Source of the DNA: Perca fluviatilis
Lineage: Eukaryota; Chordata; Actinopteri; Perciformes; Percidae
NCBI RefSeq assembly: GCF_010015445.1
Contig: NC_053129.1
Location: 19,692,749-19,756,748, forward strand
Reading direction: 5' to 3'
Length of the DNA: 64,000 nucleotides
The translations under genes were made by a program, and so were the position numbers. This document shows, piece by piece, positions 12,927-42,500 of this stretch (its first letter is position 1; the number at the start of each line of letters is the position of its first letter). Below the pieces are notes generated by a model. It was given only the letters and a program-made list of their open reading frames with translations, was not told the origin of the DNA and did not search any database.

Positions 12927-13320
12927 TAGCTAGTGGAATGCTAACGGGAGTTGATAGTTTTGTAGCATCAAAATGGCGCCATAGGAGGTTCGAGTTCTGA
13001 AGCGAAGCTTAGCCCCTTGAGTACGACATCCGCTGGATGTAGAGCTCAACAGTCCCGCCCCTCCTCTGAGAGACCTTGGGTTCCGGAAGTAAATTTCCCA
13101 TTCATTTCTCCCATTGACGTCTGGAAAAATCCGTATATAAAGAGTTTTAGACAATGCCTTAGGCTAACCAGATGGTACGTGACTCATAAGCATACAACGT
13201 ACCATTTTGAGTGAAAAAACGAACAGAAAATCCAAAAAAAAGTCAAAGGTACAAGACTGTACATATCATCATTTCAGGGCGAAGGAACTACTCATCCCAC
13301 CGCGCACCACTGAATAAAGG

Positions 13321-13558
13321 AAGCTACGTTAGTTTAGCTAACAGCTAATTTGGCTAACCGCTAGCTGAGACAGCATGTAATAACTTTAAAAGACCTTCAA
13401 AATAAAACCTGAAAATAACCGTTAAAATATATAACGGCTGTTATATCAGCTGTCGTCTGCTTTCCCAGTGTTTAGTTGAGTCAACGTTATTTTAGACTGA
13501 ATCAAGCTGTCAGCTAGCGGTTAGCCAAATTAGCTGTTAGCTAAACTAACATTAGCTT
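13321..13558. repeat. Inverted repeat with 54-bp arms
   Basis: 13321-13374 and 13504-13558 are near-perfect inverted copies sharing the core GTTTAGCTAACAGCTAATTT. They enclose about 130 bp that contains AAAATATATAACGGCTGTTA. It is probably a small palindromic DNA element inside the larger mosaic. I could not define a target duplication. Confidence 0.55.
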
Positions 13559-14471
13559 CCCGGCGGAGGCTAACAGCAGAAGCGTGGAACAGATCGTGAT
13601 TCGTGCAGTGTCCTCGTGACGGATCGTGCAGGCAGCTCCCACTCCTCACCAGCATGAGTTCCACCAATCGAAGGCATCTCTGTGGGATTGTGGGATTGTT
13701 CAGGATTGTAGGTAATGAAGTACTTATCCAAGACATCGCGAATAAAATACGTTTATCTCAAAACAAGGTTGGCGCCCCATGATTTTTGGCGTCTATATGA
13801 GCATATAGAATCGCTTAGTCACGTTGTCATGCTGGTTTTAAGTCTACCATCGACAGTTACCATTTTATGGCTTATACTCCAATTTGTCAATGGAGAAATT
13901 GCATGGAATTTATACTTCCGGAACCCGCTGTGGGCGGGACTGTTGAGCTCTATTGCGTATAGAAAGCCAAAGTAACGCCCTTCTACTTCCGGTCCATGGG
14001 ACCTTAATTCGGAAAAAATATGAATGAGAGTCAATGGAGAGATAATTATCTTTTGATCCCGTTTGAATTGAGCCATGGATTACAAATATGATGTTCGTCA
14101 ATTTAAAACATTATTTTTCAACCGAAGAAAGTCTGTTTATTGTTAAACTGCCCTGAAATCATCTCCGTTTCCGAATTATATTCCTGTCTCTCAGGTTAAG
14201 GACACACCTCTGAATTTCAGGTTTACTCCAGGTCACAGACAAAGGTCGTTTAACATGGTTAAATATATAGTGCCGATTATATTCAAGTTTACAGAGTTTG
14301 CATTTCCTTTGTTCTAACCCAGTCTGGCCCCGCAGGGAGTGGCTCCCCAAAAGTTGTTTAAACAATAAGTCTTCTAGAGCATCTACATTCATGCTAAATA
14401 ACAGACATGACCTAATCAATTCTTTAGAAGCTTGAGAAGGTGCGAGCCAGACAAATGCTGATTAGGCTTAA

Positions 14472-15368
14472 AGTGATGGTTCGGAGTAATTTACCCTAGG
14501 GTCCTTTGCACCATGACCTCGAGCCAAGCACCCCCCCAGAAGCTTTTTTCACCTGGGTCTAACACTGGGCGAGTTAGCGTAGAGTAGCGTTAGCCGCTGA
14601 GTAGCTTAGCGCGGGGCTAATGGACCCACGTTTGTATCTCTTAAATGACCCCACTAATAATGCCCGAAATGATACCAAAGGTCTACACTAGTATATATAG
14701 GTTATGCTCTCATAAAACGATGGATTGGAAAGTTTGTAAGTACACCAGAAGTTTATGAACACTGGCCTGCTCTCTGCTCTCTGTTGCTGTTGCTGCTGCT
14801 GCTGCTACCTGCAGTTAGACGAGTGCTTAGGGCCGTCTATAAATTACTACACTGAAAAGAGATACAACTAAAATATGTATTAATTTAATGATTAAATAAG
14901 GTAATGTCTCCAAACTTACCTCAATTATTACTTGTCTCCTGCTAGTTATATTACAGCACTTACTTTAAAAAATAAGTTAAATTAAAAAATATTTTTGTTG
15001 CATCTCTTTTCGGTGTTGTAATTTGTAGATGTCCCTAAGCACTCGTCTCACAGCAGCAACAACAACAGCAGAGAGCAGAAGCCAGCAGGTTCATAAACTT
15101 CTGGTGTACTTACAAACTTTCCAATCCATCGTTTTATGAGTGCATAACCTATATATACTAGTGTAGACCTTTGGTATCATTTCGGGCATTATTAGTGGGG
15201 TCATTTAAGAGATACAAACGTGGGTCCATTAGCCCCGCGCTAAGCTATTCAGCGGCTCTACGCTAACTCGCCCAATGTTAGACCCAGGTGAAAAAAGCTT
15301 CTGGGGGGGTGTTTGGCTCGAGGTCATGGTGCAAAGGACCCTAGGGTGAATTACTCCGAACCATCACT
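14472..15368. mobile_element. TTAA-flanked foldback element
   Basis: The element is bounded by TTAA (14468-14471 and 15369-15372). It has perfect ends AGTGATGGTTCGGAGTAA and the reverse complement, and inverted arms of about 365 bp (14472-14837 and 15005-15368). Short GCT/GCA trinucleotide runs sit at the arm-spacer junctions (near 14790 and 15060). The spacer is AT-rich. TTAA targeting occurs in the piggyBac and Kolobok superfamilies, and the sequence alone does not decide between them. It occupies the centre of the larger palindrome. Confidence 0.75.
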
Positions 15369-16267
15369 TTAATCAGTATTGAAACATTCCTTCACTCAGT
15401 CACACAACAGTTTACATTTTTAAGTTACATTTTTTACCTAAAAGTATATTGTACTAAAACATAAGCATGGTTTTAACTTTTTTATCTTCAACAGTGGTCA
15501 TATGACAAACCTATGGCTAACTGAGACTTTCTTCGGTTGAAAAATGATCTTTTAAATTGACGAACATCATATTTGTAATCCATGGCTCAATTCAAACGGG
15601 ATCAAAAAATAATTTGCTTCTCCCCGTTCACTACCGTTCATATTTTTTCTGAGTTAGGGCCGTTACAGAGTCAAGGCATCGGTACGCATACGCGTCCGCA
15701 AGGCTACGCATCGCTACACTTCGGTCGCCATTATGCGTCGATGCGTAGCCAAATGTGTCAAATGTGTGTTGATACACGACGCGCTGATGCGCACAATACT
15801 ATGCGTTGTCGGTGGGGGCGACACTGCACGTATTGTACATTAAAAATATTGAATCAACATAGCTGTGCAATTTCATCAAACATAGGACTACTGAGTCACA
15901 TTTTTCGGTATGTATCAACGTTGTGTGTGTGTAGTCTATGCTGTGTGCCCTCCTCAAGAGGCGAGAGAGAGACCCAAATGTATCTATATATTTTTAAAAC
16001 CTGCTAAACCATGTTTAAGCGACCTTTTATCAATGTATTGGTCAGTGCTACCCAATCGTAGCATACTGTACTGGTGGGGAAACACACCAGCATCTGATAA
16101 AAAGAAGTTAGCCAGCCAGCTGCTCCCTGACAAGAGCCACTCTCCGGGAGGGTCTGGCTCTGCCGACCGAACACCGTGGAGCACTCTGCTACCCCCTGTT
16201 GCGTGGGCAGTGTATTGCATTTCATGCATCGCCCGTGACGCTTGGGTCTACTTGCGTCCGCTGTTTA

Positions 16268-16900
16268 TGGCATTTTTCCATTACATGGTACCTGCTCGAC
16301 TCGGCGCACTGTGCGTCCCTTTTCCATTGCAGATTTTAGTACCGCCTCAGCGTGGCTGGTCGTCATAGCGACTGCCGTGGGCGTGGCTTGGTAGCGTTGC
16401 ATTTCCCCCCCCCGACTCATTTCCTGGTTCTCCTTCTCCGTAAACCACATGAAATCAACAAGATGGTTAACTTTTACTGCTCCAGATTTCCCACCGTGGT
16501 CAGAAAGAACAGGGCAGACACTTTGTTTCTCTCACTATATGACTCTAGAGTCACTACTCGCTGCGGAGCTAATCGCCGGCACTCTCTCACTTCTCCCTCG
16601 CTCACCAGCTACACACACACACACATGGCGACTCGACACACACCAGCGCACAAGTATAAACATCAGGCCACTTGTATGCTACGGAGAAAGCTCTGCGTGG
16701 AGACTCCGGCCGCAAAAAAAACACCGCTGCAGGGTTTCACGTCACCTTCTCGGCTTGCCTCAGCTCGCTTGGAACCTCAACTGAGGGGGTACTAAAAAAA
16801 GTACCTGTTAGCAGGTACCAGGTACTTTTTTTCGTAATGGAAAACCAAAAAAGGCGAGTAGAGGCGAGGCGAGTAGGTACCATGTAATGGAAAAGTGCCA
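16268..16900. mobile_element. Non-autonomous DNA element with TTCCATTACATGGTACC ends
   Basis: The left end TGGCATTTTTCCATTACATG and the right end CATGTAATGGAAAAGTGCCA are inverted repeats of about 35 bp, followed by related CTCGACTCGGC / GGCGAGGCGAG motifs. This is a familiar high-copy fish element. The interior has no transposase. A second palindromic motif, GTACCTGTTAGCAGGTAC, lies near the right end. Confidence 0.6.
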
Positions 16901-17206
16901 ATAGACTATGAAAGGGAGCGTGTTTTTTCATTTTTTTTTTACGTCACTTGACTGCGAATAACTTTACATCTGAAGCGTTTAAAGACTCTATTTGTCCATT
17001 GTTTATTTCTAAAGAAACACGACAATGTATAAAAGGCTCCATTACCTTGTACCTCACGTTATGGCTCCGTAGCAGACGTTTTTGTAAAAATAGGCTAACG
17101 ATTGTGTCATAACCAAGTGACTTACTGTCGCACAGTAGAGGAATTACCGTATAGTACAGGAGAAGCTTGCAGGCAGTTTCGACTTACGTTAGCTGTTTAG
17201 GTTTAA

Positions 17207-19391
17207 AGGGGTGATAGAATGATTATATAGGGTATTTCACACTGTTCCTTATGGTCTCCTAATGGGGTATGTAACATTGGTTGGGCTGAAAATGGCCTGG
17301 TTGATATTTTACTGGCCCTTATGCATCCCTGTGTTTTGGCCCTATTTGTAACAAGAGCTTTTCTTCCAAATATGGTATGGTCATGAATATTTAGATGAGC
17401 TGCGGCGGTATTGGTTGAGCACTTGCCATACGCAGACATTAGAGACGCAGCTGATTGGTTGGCGCGAATCCCCAATACACATACATTAGAGAAGCGACAG
17501 AATCTCATATTCCAGACACTGCAATGTTTCATTACCAAATTCACTTCTGAGACTTTTTTAAGCGAGAAATCAACTATATAAAGCTGAAATATGGGCCGTT
17601 TTACAAAAATTGATGGCTAATTGCAAATTTGGTAAGACGTGTCGGACTTTAGGAGCTCCACACAGTCTGACGAGAAAGCGGCAGCCTGCTGGGCTCCATA
17701 CCCAGCGCATAGTCACCCTTTGTGGATACTGCACTACGGGGCTCCGCGGCCAGCTGCCGACATAACTAATATATTTACGGTTTGAATTTCGTCACGCCAC
17801 TTATATAACATCATTCCCCAATGTCTTATAAAGCTAACCGTTGTGTCCGATTTGATTTTAAGGCATTTTACGGACGCGAGGCGTCTTTGTAGGACGAGCA
17901 GCTGCTTGCTATACGTCCCATTCATTACAATGGGGAAATACCGCAGCTAACTAGCTACACTGTCGCCATAACTAAATTATATTTACAGTTTGAATTTCGT
18001 CACGCCACTTATACAACATCATTTCCCAATGTCTTATAAAGCTAACCGTTGTGTCCGATTTGATTTTAAGGCATTTTTATGAACGCATATGCGTCTTTGT
18101 GAGGAAACGAGCAGCTGCTTGCTATATGTCCCATTCATTACAATGGGGAAATACCGCAGCTAGCTAGCTACACTTCGTCATAACTAAATTATATTTACAG
18201 TTTGAATTCCGCCAATCACTTATATAACATCATTCCCCAATGTATTATAAAGCTAACCGTTGTGTCCGTTGATTTTAAGGCATTTTTAACGCGACGGCCC
18301 TTTTAGAGAAAGCAGCTGCTTGCTATATGTCCCATTCATTACAATGGGGAAATACCGCAGCTAGCTAGCTACACTTTTGCCATAACTAAATTATATTTAC
18401 AGTTTGAATTTTGTTACGCCACTTATACAACATCATTCCCCAATGTCTTATAAAGCTAACCGTTGTGTCCGATTTGATTTTAAGGCATTTTTATGAACGC
18501 AAGGCGTCTTTGTAGGTGGAGCAGCTGCTTGCTATATGTCATTACAATGGGGAAATATCGCAGCTTGCTCACTTTCGCATAACTAAAGTATATTTACAGT
18601 TTGAATTTCGTCACGGCATGAATATTATAGGTTCCTCAAGGTCTTACAAAGCTTAGCTAACACTCGGATTTCAATTGAACGTATTTTTGTGAATGTCAGA
18701 GTTAGGAGGAGGCTAGCTAGCTCTCATTGATGGACTCCATCTCACCGCGGCTCTATCAATGAGACTCACGGACAAGGGGCTTTATTTCCCCGATTGTTTG
18801 TTTAAATAACTCAACACACATACCCATTATAAGATTAACTGGAACCTGCGGGCTGCGGTAAAAGATTGTGGGCGTAACAAGCTCGCTGACACTGCGGTCA
18901 GGGCGGCGATGTAGCAACCCAGGCAGCACCAACACCGGCACTAAACTCCGACACACAGTCGGAGAAAATTTGCAAATAGCCATCCATTTTCGTAAAGCGG
19001 CCCATATTTGAGCTTTATATGGTTGATTTCTCGCATAAAAAAGTTTCAGAAGTGAATTTTGTAATGGAATAACAGAGATCTGCGTGACCTAGCTAAATTC
19101 AGAAAACTACCTGATCTCAGGTCAGTTGTGTAGCCTATGTAAATGTTGGGGCGTGACCGTTCTCTTAATACACCCATGGGCTGACAAAGGTTCCGGTTTT
19201 TGGGAAGTTGACGTCAACTTCCAGCTTTGTTGGGATTCGCCCGTTTTCAGCGGCAGTTTCAAAATATGAGATTTTCATAGTAAAGGGGTGTCAATGGGAT
19301 TTTGAGCTTCTATGTATGTCCTATTTACCCACCGAACTGTCGTTTATTCAACTATGACAGGGTAAAATCGGTTTTGCATTCTATCACCCCT
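17207..19391. mobile_element. 2.2-kb TTAA-flanked element with long inverted ends
   Basis: The element starts AGGGGTGATAGAATG and ends with the reverse complement, flanked by TTAA (17203-17206, 19392-19395). Its inverted ends extend about 400 bp with divergence, for example around the shared GAAATATGGGCC motif at 17585 and its complement near 19000. The uninterrupted arm A of the surrounding palindrome supplies the empty site (GGTTTAATTAC), proving insertion with a TTAA duplication. The interior is a tandem array (see the next entry). No transposase frame is present, so it is non-autonomous. Confidence 0.8.
17762..18640. repeat. Tandem array of about 4.5 units of 195-211 bp
   Basis: The landmark TTTACAGTTTGAATT recurs near 17774, 17982, 18193, 18397 and 18592. 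Each unit also holds CATTACAATGGGGAAATA, CCGCAGCTA, a GCTAACCGTTGTGTCCG block and GAGCAGCTGCTTGCTAT. The units differ by small indels. The array lies entirely within the TTAA-flanked element and probably expanded after, or as part of, that element. Confidence 0.85.
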
Positions 19392-19683
19392 TTAATTACT
19401 AATGTTAACTAGCATGTTAGTTAGCAATAATTAGCCTGTGCTTATGTTATCTCCTTACATATACCTACACTCTCCATCTCTGTAAGATTGGGAATGATTG
19501 AGATTTCTCTTGGCCCAGCTACCATGAAGACATACAACTTTCAGACACGTTGCTCACGTCACATTTACGTTATCTCTGTCAGTTGGAGGCTGCGCAGTAA
19601 AGCTGGCCATCACCGGAAAAGAGCAACGGGGTCCATTAATGGATGTATTAGGGTCCATTGGTCCATTTTATATATGTCAATGG

Positions 19684-20816
19684 TCCCATGAGGTCCAGTG
19701 GGAAGGAGGCGTTAGCTCCACCTACATTGAGTTACTCCTCGACTGCTCCTCGATCTGCGTACTGCAGTCAGGGCTTACTCAATATTTCGGCGTGGTCTTT
19801 AAAACATTGGCAAACCTCTTTCTAGCACGTGTATTGGCAGGGAGAGCCTAACCTGTCAGCTGTGTTGTTGATGCCTCAAGAGAAAAAAGCAAGGAAGTGA
19901 CTCAGAGCTTGCCCTAAAGCAGTATCTGTGCCGTGTATGTGTATGACGTCATTGACTTTTTAAAAGGCTTTTTAGAACAAAAAAGCCACTTTAAAAATGT
20001 TTAACGCCCAGCAGTGTGTATTTTCTTAGCCTCCCCTTTCGAATGCAACATTCAAATTACTAGACAAAAAATGATATCCTGAGAAATGTGGCTTTTGAGG
20101 GTAGTGCCATTCATTCTGCACTCGCCTGTGAGCGCCCCAAGTGGAACTCTGGAACTGCAACCAGTTCAGAAACCGGAAGTATCGAGAGAGTGAAACTTCT
20201 TCCCTTTCTTTGCCTGTGTTTACCTGGTGTTTACCTATCTCTTAATACATCCATGGTGTTTACCATTACAGTAAAATATTTTACTGATAATGCATGGACA
20301 GCACAAAAGAAAAAAAACTCGTTCATTCACGCGAGATTTCCCGGTAATTAGTGGGCGCGAATCGAATCAATAAGCGGTGGTGGTCCTCCCTGTATACTGT
20401 ATTGTGTGCGGCTGCCGCAAACTGGGTAAGCAGTCGCTTCATAACATACCAGTCCTTGCAATTTCATATAAAGACGCAAAACTAACCATGACATACTCAG
20501 CTGCTGGCTAAATAGTTATTGACGTTCTGTTTAGCACGTAAAGATAGCGTCAGTTAGCCAGATAAGCTAGCTAGTTTTATAACGCAGCTTAAGCTGATAG
20601 AACTTGTTGTCGCTGTCATGGTTTCACCTGCGTCCATTAACATTATTCTGTCGGTTTCAGATAGACATTACGCAAAACAACAAATCGCGTTTGGTTTTAA
20701 GAGAACAAGAGTCGCTCTTAAAAGTTCAGGTAACCGCTTGACTCTATGCTAGAAACTATGCGGTGTTTACTTTCAGTTTCTTTCTCCCCAAATGTGGTTA
20801 ACGTTAGGTGACCAAG
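19684..20816. promoter_or_regulatory. Region upstream of smc6, presumed promoter and 5' UTR
   Basis: This joins the palindrome to the smc6 start codon. The start ATG at 20817 lies nine bases after TTAG (20807-20810), so it may sit in a second exon with a noncoding first exon upstream. The stretch from about 20350 to 20500 is relatively GC-rich with CGG/CCG motifs and is a plausible initiation region. No TATA box or other defined element is certain. Confidence 0.3.
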
Positions 20817-38107
<17,291 letters not shown>

Positions 38108-38453
38108 TATTGCTGCTGGTAATTTAACATCAAATAAGTTGATGAGACCAGTAGCAGGTGCCATAACCTCCATCGATTATGTTTAAGAAGGGTTCAAGAG
38201 TGGTTCGGTTTTTAGTTCCGTCAGTGATCGAAATACAATTTTTTTAAAGTTCTGTCTAGTAGGCAGTGTGTTAAATGTTTTGTTCTACAACGCTGAATGC
38301 AAGTACCAACAAAATGTTGTATGCACTGATGCATCGAGGGTACTGCAAAGATGGTGAAGTATTTGTATATCCACTGCTGAAATAACTGTTAAATGGCTTG
38401 ACAACTGGCACGTTGAAGGAGATGATGTCATTGTAAGAATTTTTTTAATATTC

Positions 38454-38459
38454 ATTAAA
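38454..38459 (+). terminator. Possible polyadenylation signal ATTAAA for smc6
   Basis: ATTAAA lies about 350 bp after the smc6 stop codon and is followed by a GT-rich stretch (GTAATGTTGGTGTTTT). This is consistent with 3' end formation but unproven. Confidence 0.4.
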
Positions 38460-38838
38460 CCAAGTTCAGATACAAATGTAATGTTGGTGTTTTTATATGC
38501 ATGGAAGCAAATTTCAGGACATTTTCCTCCTCAAGTCTGTCTCTAACTGGACAACTGGTTCTTTGTTCTTTTTTTACCACACTGTGACAGAACACAGTAA
38601 ACACACAATCCTGCTTTTTTCCTCGGCTCATTATTCACTGGATATAAAAAAGATCTGTACTGAAACATTCAACTTGAAACCCTTATTAAGGTCAGTCTTG
38701 TGAAGAGGAAGGATTTGCACCTTTTAAGGGCTCTGTGCCAAATCCTTCACACGAGGCGGTCCATTGGAATGCACTTCCACTGTTAATATTTAATTTACAC
38801 AAAACTCTGTGTTCTTATGGTACTGTAATAGTTTTATT

Positions 38839-39184
38839 CAGGGCTGGGCAATATATCAATATTACATCGATATTGTGATATGAGTCTAGATATCGTCTGA
38901 GATTTTGAATATCGTTACATAGTAAGTGTTGTCTTTTACTGGTTTTAAAGGCTGCATTACAGTAAAGTGGTGTAATTTTCTGAACTTCCAAACTGTTCTA
39001 GCTGTTCAAATATTTGCCTTTAACCACTTAGTCATTATACTGTATAGCCACATTGCTGATGATTATTTATCTAAAATCTAACTGAAGATATTTTGTTAAA
39101 GCACCAATTCTCAACCCTAGAATATCGTAGAATATCGGTATTTGGTCAAGAATGTCCTGATTTTCTCCGTATCGTCCAGCCCTA
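38839..39184. mobile_element. hAT-type MITE between smc6 and ak9
   Basis: The ends CAGGGCTGGGCAATATATC and CGTATCGTCCAGCCCTA are inverted. The flanks GTTTTATT (38831) and GTTTCACT (39185) are a decayed 8-bp duplication. The inverted copy near 4740 has AAAAGTTTCACTGTGG uninterrupted, an empty site that confirms the insertion and shows it happened after the block was duplicated. Confidence 0.85.
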
Positions 39185-39476
39185 GTTTCACTGTGGTTGA
39201 GTTCAAATGTGAACCACAATTGTTTTCAACATGGCATTAATCAGCCTCAATCAAATTGATTTAATAGTAATTATTGGAAAAAAACTGTCATTCAAATGCT
39301 ATAAATGATCCTGAAAAAAAAGAAAGCTTGCAGTTATGATCACATAATTACAACTATATCCTCTTTGGCAACCAAACAAAGAAAATGAAAGTGCATTGTC
39401 CAGTATACAAGCTACATAGAAGCAAGGTTAATGACCCAAGGAAAACACATTATCCATCCCTGACAGTGAAGAATGC

Positions 39477-39482
39477 TTTATT
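39477..39482 (-). terminator. Polyadenylation signal AATAAA for ak9
   Basis: TTTATT on the plus strand reads AATAAA on the minus strand, about 112 bp beyond the ak9 stop at 39594. It is the first canonical signal downstream. Confidence 0.55.
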
Positions 39483-39593
39483 ACATGCTCTTGATTAAAA
39501 TAAACTCTTAAAGCAGGTTGCTTTCAAATTTTGTTGTCGCACATTTCTTCACACAACATGAAATGGCAAGCAGTGGTCAAGCTTTAAAAACAG

Positions 39594-42500
39594 CTACAGC
39601 ACACTGTTGGCACCTGGCAAGTCTCCCAAGGCCAGGAACCTATTGAGTTTGAACTCAAAGTCAATGGGACGTTCACAGGGAGGCCTGTAGTTCCCTGTCA
39701 TTGTTAAGCTCAGGTAGGGAATGAGCGCACAGTTCTCTTCAAACAAGGCCAGCTTCTTTTTGTACTTCTTGCGGATGTAGTCTGTGCTCTTGTGGTTGAA
39801 AGCTGTAAAATATGTTAACATAATCATTATTGAGTTTGAGCAAGTCACGTGATATTTACTGTGACCTAAGGCAACCTTGACATCTTGCTTTACCTTTCAG
39901 ATAGAATGCCACATAGAGGAGTGAAGATCTTTGTATACTGAGGAAGGGATACTTTGGTTTGAGACACCCAACAGCTGTCATGGCCTTGATGACTGATACT
40001 GCCACACCCTAAAAAATACATACAACTCAAAACAGGGCAGATGTTGAAGAGGATTCAGAAACATACCTATATCAAATGTTGACTTAAAATCTCTGCTGTG
40101 TGTGTGTGTGTGTGTGAGTGTGAGAGAGAGAGAGACCTGCTCCAGGTAGCCCAACGTTGGAAGGGAGGTGAGGGGTACAGGTTCACAAAGAGGAGGAACT
40201 TTACTGGGCAGCCTCTGGTTCCAGTAGGTTTCAGGAATCCTTGGAAGATAATATATCAACACCAACTTTCACTCAATAGCCAAATAAAACTTTATTGAAA
40301 GTACTGGGGATAGTTCCAAATACTGTGCACGACTGAATAATCCTTGTGAAAAGAAATCTAACTGAAAAACATTTCAGAAATATACAAAGAGATAGCTCCA
40401 CACCTCAAAAACTTGTCCTGTTTCTGCTTTGTCTCAAGAATGTAGATCCGTTTTCTGTATTCCACTGCATATTCCATCTTTCCCCGAACCAGGGCTTCAT
40501 ACCTGAGGACAAATAAACCTTCCATGACACAAATAAAGCCCTTTTGACATAATCTATTTGTTGGTATGTTGTAGTGTGAAATTTTTAGTTTTTAATAATT
40601 ACGTGCTTTTCAAAATGCACTTTCTAAGGTATCTTTAATCTAGTGAATAGTGCCAGGGACCACACCTTTCAAGTTACTAAAATTGAAAAGTATAATAACT
40701 TGTAATTTTTCACTGATAAATTAAAATCTCTATTAATCAATTAATAAATGAATGCCAATCATGTATTCAAACAGTGTAGTGAATAGTGTACCTTTGCTTT
40801 CCATCCAGATAAGTGACCGGGCAGAAGCCCTTCATCTCAACTTGCTGTGGGAACTTGTTCTTCACCTGGATCTCAGTCAGCTTTCTGGGCAGCAGCTGGG
40901 GTTGTGGGAGAGTGTGTGGGCAGCCAGGAGTCACAAACTGATCGGGAGTAGTCAGGAACCGCTGTGGTTGAGAGAGCAACATAAAAAAAATATTTTTTCT
41001 TTCAGTCACAGTTAACAATCTATTTGCATGTTAAATCTGTTATTATAAATGTAACTTTAAAAATGTGTGTATATTGTTTATCCTGCATGATTTCATAATA
41101 TCATACATAAATGAAATCCACTGGATAGTTAACAGAAATTGTGCACAGAATTTGAAAAGGAGGAAATCTGCTTAATTTGTCTTGAATGCTTTTCCATACT
41201 CATTTGTGCATTTAACCATCTGTGTGCTCCAGTACACTGACCTCTAAATGGTCTTCGCCACACATCTTGTAATAGTGTCCCCTGTACTCGGCTGCATGAG
41301 TTAAGGCTGCACTTTCTGAGCAGTCCACCAGATGGCGATGTAGAGCCAGGCAGACAGGGCAGTACTGTCCAAACTCTCCAAGCCGATACTGCAGCTCCTT
41401 GGGTGTGATGCACATTCTGTTGATGCATGCTGCTTGTCCTGCAAAATGAAAAAAGCATGGGGATTCTGAACTAATGTCATCTTAAGATGATGAGTAAGGC
41501 AAGTATTCAATGAATACAGTATTTGGCATGTTTTACTTTAGGTGAAAAAAAACAACAACTATCTGATGTCTGGAAAAGCTTCTAGTACTTACTGTTACGT
41601 GTCCTCTCCAGGTAGTTGTGGATATATTTCATGCTGATGCTGACCTCCTTTATACTGCTGTTCCAGATCCACCATTTGCTTTTCAAGCCATCGAGCAGGA
41701 TCCAGTTCTGATATTGTTGTTGGAAGTGTTGCCTCACATGCTCCATCTCCTGCTTGTAACAGGAGTTACGAATGTGGAGGATCTCTGAGCTGTCGTGCAT
41801 CAGGTGAGGCCTGCAGTAGGAGGAGTAGGGGCAGGACACATTTTATTACTTTGACAGTTTGTGATTTTAAACAGCTCTTAGACTTGTGATATGATGTGTA
41901 TTTATAGTTGCTATCGATGTGTGTTCTCTCACTTGTTGGGCTTCATCTTGTCCAGGAGACCTCTGGTCAGCACCTCCACTGTGGCCAGCTCCAGCTCTAC
42001 TACTATCATGGGGATGATGCTCCGAGACCCCATCAGCTCTGTCTGCTTAAGTGTCTTCGGAAAGCCATCCAACACGTACCTGGGTGACAATAAATATTGT
42101 CTTCACAAACACCCTCAAGTAGAATAGAATAGAATAGAATATAATAGCCTTTATTGTCATTGCACTATGAAGGTACAACAAAATTTAGTAAGAATAAGTA
42201 CAGCATGTGCAGATGTCTTGACAGTCAGAGTAAGACTAGTCTATATCCAAGACGCTCCACTTCCAGGATTGCTCCGTTGCTGCTGGAAATTCCGCGGATT
42301 TCAATCTTTCCGGCCGGATGTCCGGTACCTTCCGCTTTCTTTGTGTTGGAATTTTAAACTCTGGTTGATTTATGATGACTATGGTTAACTGCTCCTCAGA
42401 TCTCTGCAAGGTAAATCCAGACAGCTAGCTAGACTATCTGTCCAATCTGAGTTTTCTGTTGCATGACTAAAACAACTTTTGAACGTACACGTTCCACCAA

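Larger units (their letters stand above)
10815..19683. repeat. Large nested palindrome with arms A-B / B'-A'
   Basis: Arm A (10815-11347) is matched in reverse complement by A' (16939-17206 continuing at 19396-19683 after an insertion). Arm B (about 14003-14132) is matched by B' (about 15525-15660). The order A-B-centre-B'-A' makes one symmetric structure of about 8.9 kb, enlarged by at least five later insertions listed separately. There is no coding exon. The symmetry fits a foldback-type DNA element or two copies inserted in opposite orientation; I cannot tell which, because no clean target duplication is visible at the outer ends. Confidence 0.7.

Noticed and set aside
15582..16887. Overlapping 110-150-codon frames between 15.6 and 16.9 kb
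   Set aside because: They fall across palindrome arms and DNA element ends, with no conserved motifs.
17762..18640. CRISPR-like array
   Set aside because: Units of about 205 bp without unique spacers, inside a transposon of a vertebrate genome: a minisatellite.
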